This document shows positions 11,015-23,165 of a stretch of DNA of 64,000 bases, piece after piece. Source of the stretch: Undaria pinnatifida (Eukaryota > Sar > Phaeophyceae > Laminariales > Alariaceae); assembly GCA_012845835.1 (NCBI GenBank), contig JABAKD010000028.1, positions 9,241,632 to 9,305,631 on the forward strand, written 5' to 3'. A program made the position numbers and the translations under genes. The stretch's first letter is position 1. Each line of letters begins with the position of its first letter. Below the pieces are notes generated by a model that was not told where the DNA came from, searched no databases, and saw only the letters and a program-made list of their open reading frames with translations.

Positions 11015-11748
11015 CTACTATCTAAATCCGCCAGAGTAATAAACACTTCCACGCCCTGGATATCGCCTAACGAAAACTACTATCGAAATCCGCCAGAGTA
11101 ATAAACACTTCCACGCCCTGGATATCGCCTCGTTATCGTTTCAGAGCCGTCCATGCCGCTGCTGCAATTCCCACCCACCCCCGTCCCCAACGCCCCCTTC
11201 TTCCCCACCACCCGCACCATCGCCTAGACCTAGCACCACGCGTATAGCAAACCCCTACATATATGCGACCTAAAGCCCTCCCCCCCCGCCCCCGGCCCCC
11301 CCCGCCACATTCCCCCCCCTCCCCCACAAGAAGGATTTATAGTTTCCACGCACAAATTGACCTGCCGCACCCGTCCCCTCCCCCCCTCCCGCCCCCCTTT
11401 TGATCAAAATCAGGGCCCCACGTCCTTAAAAACTCCGCCTTCCCCTCACCGGATATTCGACTTACAGGATTCACTTGATAAACTGATGCATTTCCTTCCA
11501 CAGCTGTCAGATTTTGTCCCCCTCAGAAACGGGTTTTATAGTTTTCGCGCACAGACTGCCTAACATCACCCTGTTGACCCTGATAGCTACACTGTAGTTG
11601 CAAGGGGAGTCGCCGACCTATATCCTTAATTAATGAGGGCACACAAACCGTAATACGCGCGATCGGGGAGTATCACACACAGCTGGAAAAGATGAGTTTC
11701 GACAAAATATTCGATCTCACAGCTGGAGTGTATTTTAATTTTTATGAT
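11015..11748 (+). mobile_element. R1 retroposon, copy 2
   Basis: Near-duplicate of 7921-8606 with a longer 5' part. The first 62 bases (from CTACTATCTAAATCCGCC) are tandemly repeated at 11077. The C-rich block is shorter than in copy 1. The 3' end GATCTCACAGCTGGAGTGTA is followed by a diverged AT tail near 11748. No coding capacity recognised. Confidence 0.72.
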
Positions 11749-13843
11749 GTAATGTGCCTCGGGAGAAACATCCCTGGTGTCTCCACGGACTCCCTGACGG
11801 TTTTATAACCATTTCGTACGCATCGTACGGTCGACAGAAGGTATTTTCTAGCACTCGACAATGAAGCAAGAACCGACGGGGAGAAGGGAAGATACGTGCT
11901 GATACCACGAATTGTCCGGAAGGCCGCTGAGGGTAAAACTTCCGAAAAATTGAGATGGAAAGTAAAAGTGACGACTAAATTAACTGAAACTAACACTACT
12001 GCAGCAGCACAGTATTGCAAATAAGTTCTTTGAGAGCGAGTTGCATCACCGTGACGTCAGGATCTACGTATTATGACGCATGGTGGTCGTCCGAACCAGC
12101 CCTACGAGGAGGGGCTACTTTGTACTCACCGAAGCGCTCTGTTTAAACGTTACGTGGGCTAGGAAATGTACGTAATCACGTACGTACTCCTTTTCCGGTT
12201 GCAAAGGTCACAGATGGACGCAAACTGCCTTACGCGGTACTTCTAAATTCGTTCAAGAACCAAACAAGATTAAATCTCAACGATCTGTGACGTATAGTCT
12301 ACGCCGTCAGCCTGTCACGCGCTACATATCGAACACATATTATCCGCGAACGCGCTTATGAAATCGATACACAACTGCACTGTCCATTTAGTTAACTAAC
12401 CAGGATGCTGGAAACAGGAAGACTTCGTGGTTCTCCGAGGAACTGGCCTATTGGAATCATTCTCCAATCGCACACACCAGCACAGGTGAATCAGCCACAG
12501 GTGTAAGTATCCTGGTGTTTTTATCGAAAGAAGGCCGAAGCTTATTATTGTAGCATGGTGAACCAATGGAGATTGGAGTACAGTAAACGGGAAAACATTG
12601 GATTTTAGTGATCTACAGGTAGGTCTTGCAGTCTTTGGCATCTGGTTTCTATAGGACCTTTGGGCGTCTCTCTGTATTCTGGGTGCCTTCAGTCTAGGTG
12701 CTCGCAGTCCGTGTTTCTCAAGTTTGAATGTAATTAGTCTGGATGCTGGGAATCTGGGTTTTGGAAACCTCGTCGCTCTTAGAACAATATCCTCATTGTA
12801 GTACTACTAGAAGTTAGGAAGAGACAATTTCGATGGAAAATGGGAAGGCTTTCCTCTGCGCCCAAGAAGCCATACGAAGCCCCTAAGCACTTACTATCTG
12901 CCAGTTCTAAATTTATTTATCCCCCAAAAAAGACGTAAAATCGAAGTAAAAAAATTGGCACCACCTGTCTTATCGATCGTGCATCATGTCGTCTGTGAAT
13001 ACGTTAGGGGGTCTTCGACAACTGGAATTTACAGTTTTGTTTTTGTGAGGGGATTCCGGTGCTCTGTCGAGTTTTTAAAAGCGGGGGGGTCGCTCCGCCC
13101 GGGTTTAACCACGGCCGGTGAGACGATCACATGTCCAACGGTTATGGTTTGGTTTCTGGCCTGATGTGGGCTGGAGCAGGATGCATAAACGATATTGTTG
13201 CAACCCACCGTAGGGCAGGTGGTGGCTGATGCTTGTCGCACACAGGCGGCAGCGCTGTAGAGGCGACCACGGCAGCGAACGTAAACCGTATGGAATATGG
13301 CACAACATCCACGCTCGTCAACTCTTGGCGGCTACGAGGTCCCGAGCTTCGAGATATTGTCCAGCTTTCACGATAGAAATTAAACTCCAGCTGTCCCCTC
13401 TAGTCTAGTCTAATGGTTTATCTGTATAGGAACAAGTAGGTTCATCGGACCCTCCGCACGGTTGAGGTTCCTGGCGAAAATCCAGCTGAAAACGTACAAG
13501 TGAAACATACAATGTTCCTTGTGCACAAAGCACGCATGCCGGGCGTAAGCGCGTGGTTGCGTATCAAACCTGAACTATAGGCTGCGAGTAAGTGTAGATC
13601 AACGTGGTGAATCGACACACAATGAAAACGTGCTTACCCTCTCGCGTAGTGCTAACAAAGAGTGTTATTGTAGGTGGGAGGGGAGAGGGCCGAAGGGAAA
13701 CCTTTCTTAGATACTCCAGGTCTGCGGTGTGACGGGACAAGGGCGACGAGAAAGGCAAAGGGCCACAAAGGGATAACACCCCCCCGGTCGGTCGCGAGTG
13801 GAAGCGGGTACCACAGAGAGGCTGGGCTGTAAACAAGGATCGT
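11749..13843. other. No gene recognised
   Basis: About 2.1 kb with only short scattered ORFs and no repeat family shared with the rest of the window that I could see. Confidence 0.4.
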
Positions 13844-14299
13844 GTGTCGCACTATTTGTCTTCTTTAGAAGACGGGGGACTCCGGGAGGCAGGTTATGGT
13901 TCAGCATCAGGAACATTTTTTAATTCGGCTTCGGCGGTTTTAGCAGGCTCACGCCATTATTCAGGCGATCCGATGTGTGCCAAGCGTCAAGACTTCCTTT
14001 CAAAAACGGAGAAAACTTTCAGCCGTTTTCTGTTTTTCTTCGACCGACAGAATGATGGTTTCGGGGATGCTTTGAACCACCCTCTTTCAAGGGAACGGGG
14101 TATTGTTAGGCCGATTGTGTTCGCGTTTCGGCAGGCTGAACGTCTCCCGAATAGTTTTGATACAGAACGTTTGTGGCCGTGGCTTCACCATTTTCAAGCT
14201 ACCGGTACTTCCGTGTGGCTTGTATCAAAATCAAAACACGCAAAGGACGGACCAGAAAATCATATTGAACTTGCGATAGCAGCCCCTGGTGTATACTGA
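13844..14299 (+). CDS. Hypothetical protein, 151 residues
   Basis: An isolated ORF with mixed composition and no simple repeat, unlike most ORFs nearby. I recognise no family. The protein has no signal peptide or membrane segment. It contains an aromatic stretch (FSRFLFFFDRQNDGFGD) and a WPWLHHFQ segment. It lacks visible neighbours on the same strand. It could be a transposon-derived fragment, a single exon, or chance; composition alone makes it slightly better than background. Confidence 0.25.
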   Translation: MSHYLSSLEDGGLREAGYGSASGTFFNSASAVLAGSRHYSGDPMCAKRQDFLSKTEKTFSRFLFFFDRQNDGFGDALNHPLSRERGIVRPIVFAFRQAERLPNSFDTERLWPWLHHFQATGTSVWLVSKSKHAKDGPENHIELAIAAPGVY

Positions 14300-15229
14300 G
14301 TCGGCAAACGATACCCAAACGATACTTACCTAAAAATAAATGTGAATGTGCCCCATTGGAAAACCTCTCGGCTTCCGCCCCTTCGACATACACCTGGTAG
14401 GTTAAATTTTCGCTTTATGCGGAACCAATATACGTGGTTGTCGGACTAATCGATGGACACTGCAGAAGTTCCGGGGTTGGAGTGTCGGTGAGAACCACAA
14501 GAAAGCGTTTCTGTGCCTCCTTTAGTTACTGCACGTGAGTTAGATAAGCCCCATGGAACTCGGCGAGTAGTAGCAATGACGATCTCTACGCGACACAAAG
14601 CCAAAGGCATGTCACTTAGGGGGATAAGAGAAGACACACGCCACCAGGGCCTGTTCAGACCATTGCCAAGATTACATGCGCATGCAGGCTGAGATGGACA
14701 GTAACAAGTGACGACGAAAAATCAAAAGCAAAAAATGTAACGGCGCGTAGAGAGTGACGGATGACCTGCTATTGACCAGTAGCGAAACTATGGAAATGCA
14801 CTCTCTTTATACAGCGCAGCTCTGCGTCGCGTTTTTTACCAGAGAACCATGCCACCGTCTTCCTCGGATGTGGGCATTTGCTTGTTATTCTGATGAGTTC
14901 CTTAAATCTACAGTCTCGTGCTTCTGTGTCTTGTTGAAGACATCGCTCACAATTGTCACACTGCATTTCTTCCACCCCAGGGCCCCGGAACCTTCATCGC
15001 AATGTGTTTCAAGCGCGCTTGCACGATGTTTGAAGGATTAGCTCACTCTGTCGCACTCTTTATCGCCTCCGCCCAGGCGAGGGACGTGCCCCGTCGACTG
15101 GACCATCATCTGACAATCGCTTATGCCAGACTCGCACCTTCTTACGTATACACACAACGATAGGATTACGTCGCAACGGTGACTGTTCCTGGCAACAATC
15201 CCGTCGCCATCGCCATCCGACATTATGCA
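14300..15229. other. No gene recognised; left border of cluster 1
   Basis: No convincing ORF. The last bases (about 15200-15252) match 40890-40950, marking the left limit of the segmental duplication. Confidence 0.4.
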
Positions 15230-15252
15230 TAGCTGCTCACCACCCCAGCTAC

Positions 15253-15764
15253 TCAAACAAGCGCGGGGGCGAGGGGAATAGCGGCAGCTGCCAAGATCGA
15301 CCAGCCAAAACGAACAATACACTCGGCCAGGTGGAAGGACGAAGCTCCACCACTGAAGTCGTCATCACTTGCGGGTGTCGGGGATGGTGCATCGTTGTAG
15401 TCATCGCTGTCGTCTGAGACCGAAGTCTCCGCGATTTCCGTGCAGTTGACTTCTAGATACTCCCCTAGAGTCGCAGACATGCCGGGAGCGGACTCCTCGC
15501 AATGAAATATTTCTGGAACCCCCCCAATGACATCCAAGGAGCATGTGCTGTCATTGTAAAACGCCCATCCCAAGCGCTCGTTGATGCAACGGATTCCCTT
15601 GAAGATATCGCCAAAGTAGAAAGAGCAGGTCTCGTTCACCTCATATAGTTCCATGAATTCTGACAGGGCGAAATTACTTGTTTGGCCGTTAGCCACACTG
15701 CAGTTCTCGTCCAAGTAGAAGGTTCCTAACACGGTCGAGTTGACTAGAATATCCCAGTTGGAAT
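15253..15764 (-). CDS. Secreted cysteine-rich protein, member A (terminal exon)
   Basis: The exon follows a strong acceptor (CCCCTTGTACAG, AG at 15765-15766) in phase 1 and encodes about 170 residues to the stop at 15253. It begins SNWDILVNST and carries the family core FYLDENCSVANGQTSNF, then LYEVNETCS, RCINERLGWAFYN, DSTCS, FHC and NCTE, giving six conserved cysteines and several N-glycosylation sequons. An acidic Asp-rich linker is followed by a small-residue site (SGGASS) and a hydrophobic C-terminus, compatible with a GPI anchor. An in-frame Met lies upstream at 15849, but that stretch is no signal peptide and probably belongs to the intron. Closest relative in the window is E at 40951. 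Function unknown; secretion or surface display is inferred. Confidence 0.62.
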
Positions 15765-16562
15765 CTGTACAAGGGGCACCAGCAGCAGCACACGGAGAAG
15801 TTATGATGTGACCGTCTTTCTTGCTGGAACAAGCGAACAAGCGAACCAATCGCGCCGTTTACCATTAAATGAGGGGCGGGGCTAGTGGGTGTGGAGGGGC
15901 CGAATATGTCAAAATACCCTCGAGCACTGCGTGTTGCCACCTGTAAGACCACTAGTAGGTATACGTCCTTAGGCTAAGAGGGTATGCATGACCTTCGACA
16001 GTTGGCTGAACTGTTTACGACGTACATCTCAACGGCGATACGATATATCTGTGGTTTATGTGTATGCGCCTTCCTGCTACGATGCTCCACACAAAGCATC
16101 ATGCCGAGCACGGTGGACAAGGGAAAACAGAGGATGGTCCGGCGTGTTGGTGGCGACGAAATAATCGTTTAGTTTAGATTCAGTGTCGTGTACCGCCCAA
16201 ATAAATGGGTGTGCACTGGCTGGTTCACACAGCATATTGTGCAGCGGCTCCACGCTGAAGAAATACTCTAGTACAGGTGTGTTGCCGGAATGCCACACAA
16301 ACGCAACCTTCGATACTTTTAGGGTAGATTCCAAACGAGTTGATCGATTGCGGAAGGATGAGTGGAATTTCTGAGCTATGGTGTCATTTCTACGATATAT
16401 AGAAGGGCATAGGTCAGTTTCGTGAGTTCGAATCCCTCCGAGCGCATACTCGTGTAAATTCGTGGGGACTTTTTCTTGTGCACAAATTGACTTGCGGAAA
16501 GCGCGAGAGCGTGAGTTAGCAACACTCCACGAAAAATCGACGAGCAGTGGGATTGCTGAACC

Positions 16563-17254
16563 CTATGCGCGATAAAATTTGAAGGCAAGAACCGGGGGGG
16601 AGAAGGGACGACACCTGTGACCACGGCTTGTCCAGAAGCTGGAAAGTAAAAGTGCGGGGGAAACGAAAAAGAAAAAAGAAGGGGTGGCCCCCATCGATTG
16701 GCAAAGACGGAATTTTTTGGGACAACGCTTATAATTACTACCATGGTCGCTGGCATCACCGCTGTCATCGTCCAGCCACACGACGAAGTCGTCGTCACTG
16801 CCATTCCAATAGGGATAATCGTAGAAGTCGTCGTCACTGCCATTCCAATAGGGATAATAGTAGAAGTCGTCGTCACTGCCATTCCAATAGGTATAGTCGT
16901 CGTCGGTCCCGCCTGAGATATCCATGCTTCCGGTACAGGTGGCGCCAAGGTACTTCTCGGAATCGTTAGAAGATACGACGCAGCCAAAATTATCTGTAGA
17001 AACATATAAGACGTCCTCAGAGCATGTGCTGTTCGACTCGTTGTAGAAGGCCCATCCCAAAAGACCGTTGATGCAGCGGAACGCGTAGGAAGCATTGGCG
17101 GAGTCGAGGCTTTCACACGTTCCGTTCAGCTGGTATAGCTCCATGAACTGTGCCATGGTGTAGTTGCTCGTCTCGCCGTTAGCCACGCTGCAGTTCTCGT
17201 CTGAGTAGAACATTGCTTGAACGGTCCAATTGCTTTTGATATCCCATTCGGACA
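16563..17254 (-). CDS. Secreted cysteine-rich protein, member B, with 13-residue repeats
   Basis: The exon starts after the acceptor TTTTCTTGTACAG (AG at 17255-17256), phase 1. Core features in order: SEWDIKSNWTV, FYSDENCSVANGETSNYTMA, NGTCES, FRCINGLLGWAFYNES, STCSEDV, FGCV and YLGATCTG, with six cysteines and many NxS/T sites. The acidic tail then has three 13-residue repeats of the type YWNGSDDDFYYYP (plus-strand 39-bp units at about 16785-16900), each with a sequon. After the repeats the frame continues to 16563 through a less family-like, Phe/Ser-rich segment, so the true end may be earlier or altered. Upstream noncoding sequence matches that of F and G. Function unknown. Confidence 0.6.
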
Positions 17255-17504
17255 CTGTACAAGAAAAAACAGCAGCAGCGCGCGGAGGAGTCACGGGATT
17301 AATGTAGTGCATTCTGGAGGCCACATATGGTACTATCCGAAAGGGGCGGCAGCGGTATAGCGCATTCACGCAGTGCATTGAGGTGGGGGGACGCCAAGGC
17401 TGTAGGAGGATCGACATACTACGGTCACACGAAAAGCTATTCGGCTCTTGATCGACAATGTTTGAACCACCGTACGGTATACTCACTTATATCGGAGGGC
17501 TGCA

Positions 17505-17708
17505 TTAACGGATGAGCGGTGGAATATACTTTTCGGATGCTACTATATGGCTGGCTCTTGGCAGAGGGGCCCGATTCACAATAACGGTTGTAACGGTTGT
17601 GGCATGCGTAGCATAAAAACTGCCATCGTTAGTGCCAGACATAGTGCCAGATATCGTCGTTGTCACCTCTGTAATCGTTCCGCGAAATTTGTCATCGCTC
17701 CAAGACAC
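17505..17708 (-). pseudogene. Remnant of a family member (C-terminal part)
   Basis: A short ORF with SWSDDKF and a Thr/Ser-rich tail, located where a tandem neighbour upstream of B would end. Plus-strand sequence near 17535-17560 (GGCTCTTGGCAGAG) resembles 42608-42632 next to member G. The cysteine core is not present, so this is at most a truncated relic. Confidence 0.3.
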
Positions 17709-19315
17709 GTTGCCATAGCCTAAGACGTAGCGGCTGGGGTACGCCGAAACAGGATTTAGGCATGATCAGCAGAGGACGCCGCCGGAAAGAAGGAGTAAGA
17801 CATACCTTAAGGCGTTTGCCTGAACGTTTCCGCTACCACAGAGCGTGGATACTAATCCCAAGTAGTTTGTCCCCAAAATCGTTGGCAGAGTTCTATAGGG
17901 GTTGAGATAAGACAAAGTGCGTAATACGCTTTGTTATATCGTATGGGCCTTATTAGGATACAGCGAATGAATGCACCAAAAAATGCCTTACACATTTGAC
18001 CAGGCAAATGCCTTTTTTAAAAGCCTTACATGCGCCTCACTACCTTGTTTGCTTTTTTATGCCTCTAATGGCGTATTGCAATAAATCAAAACCTTTGAAA
18101 ACGTCTTACTCACGCCTTCCTACCCTTTCTCGCCCTAATATGTGTTTGGGACTGAGGGACGTGCAACACTAATCAGGTACCATATTCCCATCACGTATGC
18201 CACTGGTCTGACGGAGACGATGCGCGGTAATACCCCATTGCAGTCAGCATGATACTACTTGTAGCTGTGTACATCACATTTCAACATCGCAGCTAGTACT
18301 TCATTCCTCCACCTGATGTCAAATGCGGCGGCACATATCAGCGCACATCACCAGTCGGTACGGATGCGTGCATGTACGCCCTAGTCAGCTAAGACGCAAG
18401 CCTTAAATACACCAGCGGGAAGGAATGCATACAACAACACACCAACACAGTGGAGTACCGCACACGGGAAGAGTACAACAGTTCCGCTGTGGAGCGGTCG
18501 AAGGTAAGGCATTCATGATTGCCGTTTTCTTCGTACGATGTATGAAAACACCACCGTTCTCTCCATTCAATCAACTCAACCCCAGCAAAACAAACAAACG
18601 TCGCTGGAGTGACTTCGGTCCTAAAATTGCACAGAATGGATCACTTCTGGTGCTGCCCCTACGCTAGCTGGGCCCCCCTCTTGCTGCGTAGGCACGTCGC
18701 CGCGCGGTAGAGTGCTGTCCCCAATCGCTTTCTGCTCTCGGCAGTCTCTTGCTATAGTGCTCGGAATCAACAAAAACACACCAGATACACCATATTGCTC
18801 GTCATTACAAGTATATTAACCATTTCTAATCATAATGACGTCATGTCATCTGCGCATCGATTTCTTACTATTTTGGCTATTTACAAGTAGAGTGCCAGGT
18901 AAATGGCGTCGGTTATTTTACATTAGTGTAACGCCGTACAAAATAAAGTAGTCTTCGAAGTTTAGGTTTTCAAATGCCCATTCTAAAATGTATGGGTTGT
19001 AGTGTACGTACACATAGTATATGACTCACTATCGCCACACTAAAATACCATAAAAAATATGTGCATGAATTTTAGTAAGCCAGACTAAACGCTGCCTGCG
19101 ATGACATTTTTTCATGGCGTGACCCGAGCCCCGTTTTCAGAGACTTCGTGTCGAACGGCGTTAATTTGGTGCACACAACGTGCCGAATTGCCCCCATTCC
19201 ATGGCGCGGACGTTCCCTTACGGAAATTAGACGTGTAAGGCCCCAAGCAGATTCTACGGCAATACCCTGCTGAGAAAGGGCTCTACAAGGTATTATTTAT
19301 GGCATGCCTCAGCCG
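17709..19315. other. No gene recognised
   Basis: About 1.6 kb without a convincing ORF or recognised repeat; AT-rich around 17990-18140 and 18780-19080. Confidence 0.4.
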
Positions 19316-19692
19316 TTAGGTCTTACCATCATCCACGTCGTCCACCCAGTCTGAAGTATTCGTGATGTCGTAACAGTAGGCGCCCAGATACGGCCCTGCG
19401 GCGGCAGCGGACGTGACGCAACCATAGACGTCCGTTTCGACTATTACCACCTCAGAGGAGCATGTGCTGTCTGATTCGTTGTAGTAGGCCCGCCCTAGCT
19501 TCTCATCCACGCACCGGAGCGCCAAAAACATGGGTACACCGTCAACGTCGACACTTTCGCAGCTCCCGTTCTCCTGGTATAGGTCCATGAACTGGGCCAT
19601 GGTGTAGCTGCTAGTGTTGCCGTTAGTCACGCTGCAGTTCTCGTTCGAGTAGAAAGTTGCATCTACGGTCCAGTTTGTTGAAACGTCGAGCT
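19316..19692 (-). CDS. Secreted cysteine-rich protein, member C
   Basis: The exon follows the acceptor CCTCTTGTACAG (AG at 19693-19694) in phase 1 and ends at 19316, about 125 residues. Core: LDVSTNWTVDATFYSNENCS, TNGNTSSYTMAQFMDLY, NGSCES, LRCVDEKLGRAYYNES, STCSSEV, YGCV and YLGAYCYD. This keeps all six family cysteines and at least four sequons. The acidic tail is short (DWVDDVDDGKT) with no repeats and no hydrophobic end, so this member is predicted soluble. Upstream sequence at 19741-19830 matches that upstream of H (44010-44120), identifying C and H as counterparts. The signal-peptide exon is not located. Function unknown. Confidence 0.62.
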
Positions 19693-19741
19693 CTGTACAA
19701 GAGGCGGCAGCAGAAAACTGAAGTATTAGAGTAGCCTGCAA

Positions 19742-21135
19742 CTACGTATCAGGAAGCGAAGAAGGCAGGTCTGTCTGCACGCCAGAAGCATTTGGATGGA
19801 CCTTTGGAGGGTTGACGGGAATAATTACGAAGGGGTACAGCGCGTTGTACTACGTGCAACTGTAAAGGCTTGTTCACGCTAAACACCCATTTTTTTTTTA
19901 ACGTCCAAATTTCACGCCGATTTCGGGAGTTAGATTAAGCCAATTTTTATACAGTCGGATCCGTGCGTCGAGAAGGGCCTTTTCCAACGGGACGTTTTTT
20001 CGACTCTGTGCGTCGAGAAGGGCCTTTTCCAACGGGACTTTTTTTCGCCTGGGTTCTTCTGGGCCTCATTCGTGTCGTCGGTCGAGTATATACGTGGCGT
20101 TCGAATATATTTTTTTAAGCGGCGCTTGTGTAAGTGAGACAATTTCGAGCATTTAGCGTGAACCAGCCTATATCCCAAATGAGGTTGTAGGTTTCAGGGA
20201 CCACGAAAATGGTGCACTGATTATGTTTTACTCTGTTGACTATGCCTGTACAGGATACGGGCGCGATGGCAGTTGGGGAGATAAGGGAGTTCCGATAGTA
20301 AGGTGGCTCAATGTTTTTTTTGGGAATGTATCATAGTGAAAATATACAGTAAATAATCCTGCCTGCGGTTCTGACGCAGGTTGCCCGTTCCCGCACTCTA
20401 CATCTTTGCACCTCAGATCATAGACTATATATATCGATACCTGGTCTATGTGAATACACCCCGGAGTCTATGTGCCTCGTTTCAGTCTCAATCTGTAACT
20501 CCTGCCAAATGTAATAGAGTGTCAGTATAGCTGAAAATAGATTCGGTAAGATAGCTCACGGGGTCATGGTATATTGGACCACAAGAAGATTCCAATAAAC
20601 GGAATATTCTTAGTGGAGCGGACAACCCATAGAATCTAGCTAGCTTATACCACAAGAGCGTTCTCGGTAATGGAACGTTCTTCCTCTGGACAAGATAGAT
20701 AGAAGTAAGCGCGTTAAGCGCTCATGGGAACATAGAACATCCAGGAGAACGTTTCTTGTACGTTCCATAGGTAAAGGTCCAGACGAGAGCAAAGCAGCAA
20801 TGCTGGGGTGAAGCGAACTCTGTGAGCTTCACCCCACCCCCATACTCTCACTCCTCCTCCTTTTCCTCCTTCTTCTCCTTCTCCTTTCCTGTCTCCTCGA
20901 GCTTCTCATAGCTCAATGCCAACAATGAGAAATCAATAAGAGGAACCGGTGCTGTCTCCAAGCGAAGCTGATACCCCTGCGTCCTTTCCCTCCCACCTTC
21001 CGGCACCACGACTCCTTCACACAAAGCCTTTGGGGACAAGCGACAAATTCATGGTTTGACTGCATACGTACTCTTTCATGAACGAGTGACTATGGATTCA
21101 CCATTGTACTTCCACGGAACGATTCTACACACGTT
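19742..21135. other. No gene recognised; small tandem duplication
   Basis: GTGCGTCGAGAAGGGCC and following bases are duplicated at 19963 and 20008 (45-bp period). A CTCC/TTCTCC-rich tract at about 20847-20890 produces a Glu/Lys-rich minus-strand ORF (20848-21039), which I do not accept as a gene. Confidence 0.4.
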
Positions 21136-21440
21136 TTATTTTTTATAGCCGCACGTGATTCTGTCGGCTTGACACATTTCGGTCGGAAAGCGGTACTCAA
21201 CAAACAAGGAGCAACTAACGGAATACCTCTCACCGTCCAATGAGCAAGTTGATATTTGACCCTGTATGCACGTGCCGTTGAAGAGCGTGACGACAGTCAT
21301 GTTGCCCTCGCCGCTGCAATCATCGTTGTCGTATATGATCTTGACCGCCTCATCGTTCGCGCACTCGTAGGAAGATGACTGGGCGGACACGTTCGTCAGG
21401 TTGCTGCAACTATAGAATGGAGTCACTTCATCAGTCGAAC
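21136..21440 (-). CDS. Second-family secreted cysteine-rich protein (terminal exon), cluster 1
   Basis: The exon begins after the acceptor CCCCATAG (AG at 21441-21442) in phase 1: STDEVTPFYSCSNLTNVSAQ, then SSSYECANDEAVKIIYDNDD, CSGEGN, LFNGTCIQGQISTCS, and a C-terminal part ending in TCGYKK at 21136. It has eight cysteines and two sequons in the order typical of small extracellular proteins; no known family recognised. Its relative at 45203-45576 has the same acceptor phase and order (YECAD, LYDNQDC, DGSC, SQISSC). The likely 5' exon is the signal-peptide exon at 36057-36270, whose donor is also phase 1, but this needs a roughly 14.6-kb intron. Confidence 0.55.
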
Positions 21441-21539
21441 CTATGGGGACCCGACAGCAAGACCGGGATGGTGCAGAAGGGACATTTGAGGACCCACGTA
21501 TTGGACTTGACTGAATTTTTATTCCGTCCATTTCAATTC

Positions 21540-22500
21540 CTCCGCTTCGCTTCGCTGCGTTTCATTTGTTTCATTGTGTTTCAATGTGTTTCACCGCGTT
21601 GCACTGTGTTTCACTTCGTTTTTCTTTTACGTCACCTTCCCCCCCGCCATTTTAATTCGCACAATTTAGTGCTATTTGTTTCACTTCGCTCCAGCCAATT
21701 TCACTTTGCTTCAGCCAGTTTCACTTCATTTGTACTTTGTTTCGCTCCAGCTCATTGAACTCCACGTCACTTCAAACGGCTTCACCTGAACTCTTCGAGA
21801 CATTTTTTCTCTAGACTTGAGTTGACTCCAATACACCTTACCTTTTTGTCCACTTACTTCACTTCACTTATTCTCCACTGACTTAACGTTCACTTCACGT
21901 AGTTTACTTCTTTCTACTCGTATTTCAATTCCCCTCATTTTCACTGATTATTACTTCACTTCACTTTATTTTGACGCCCCTTTTCACTTCACTTCGTGCG
22001 CTTCAAATAACTGATTCACTTCGCTTCACTTCGCTTCACTTCGCTTCACTTCGCTTCACTTCGCTTCACTTCGCTTCACTCAAATTTACAATATCACGTC
22101 ACTCAGTTCACTGCATTTTAATACGCTTCACTTTACACCAACGGCAGCTTGGTTTATTCCGCGTCTACTTTTCTGCGTGCGGTGAACCTCACTTTTTTCT
22201 CACTTCGTTTCAGTTGATTTAGTTTCACGTCAGTTCAACATTTCCCCCTTCAATTCCGTTCAATTCCCTTCATTTTACTTCACTCCACCTCACGCCGACC
22301 TCGTCTTACTTCAGTCACAACGTACACTTGACTTTACTTTAATTCGCTTCATTTAATTTCGACTCGCTACATGTATATAGTCTCGCTTCACTTCACTACA
22401 AAAACTCTCACTGCACTTCACTTTGTGTCATTTCTCTTCATTTCATGTCATCATTTCGTTTCGTTTCATTTAATTTCACTTCATTTCATTCCCCTTCCTT
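21540..22500 (+). repeat. TTCAC/CGCTT-type pentanucleotide satellite, degenerate
   Basis: About 1 kb built from CACTT, TTCAC, CGCTT, CATTT pentamers. It is most regular at 22011-22080, where the decamer CTTCACTTCG repeats. Produces Phe/Ser/His-rich ORFs of no meaning. Confidence 0.85.
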
Positions 22501-22539
22501 TCCTTTTCTTTCTTTTCCTTTGCCTTAATTTAATATAAA

Positions 22540-23165
22540 TACATCTTATTCAATATAACAATTTAATTTAATTTAATTTAAGATAACAATTTAATTTAGT
22601 TTTATTTAATGTAACAATTGAATTGAATTGAATTGAATTGAATTATATTAAATTAAATTAAATTGAATTAAATTGAATTTAATTGAATTTAATTGAATTG
22701 AATTTAATTGAATTGAATTTAATTGAATTAAATTTAATTCAACTAATTTAACCAATTAAATTAAATTAAATTAAATTAAATTTAATTGAATTCAATTGAA
22801 TTCAATTTAATTCAATTTAATTCAATTTAATTCAATTCAATTTAATTCAATTCAATTCAATTCAATTATATTTGATTTGATTTAATATGATTCAATTTTA
22901 TTTGATTTAATTAAAATAAATTTAATTTAATTTAATTTAATTTAATTTAATTTAATTTAATTTAATTTAATTTAATATATATTCAATTTAAAATATTTTA
23001 ATTTAATTTACTTTATTTTACTTTATTTCAATTTAATTTAATTTAACAATTTAATTTAATTCAACAATTTGATTTGATTTAATTTAATTTAATTGAATCT
23101 GATTTAATTTAATTAAAATAAATTAAATAAATTAAATTTAATTATTTTAACTTAATTTATTTCTA
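22540..23165 (+). repeat. AATTT-type pentanucleotide satellite
   Basis: About 600 bp of AATTT/TTAAT/AATTG/AATTC pentamers, almost pure at 22915-22975. It follows directly on the TTCAC-type block with mixed units between, so one array has apparently mutated into the other. Confidence 0.88.

Noticed and set aside
16415..16450. Possible tRNA with GAGTTCGAATCCC
   Set aside because: Only the T-arm-like half is present; no acceptor stem, D-arm or anticodon arm can be built around it. It may be a scrap of the TRIM T-arm region.
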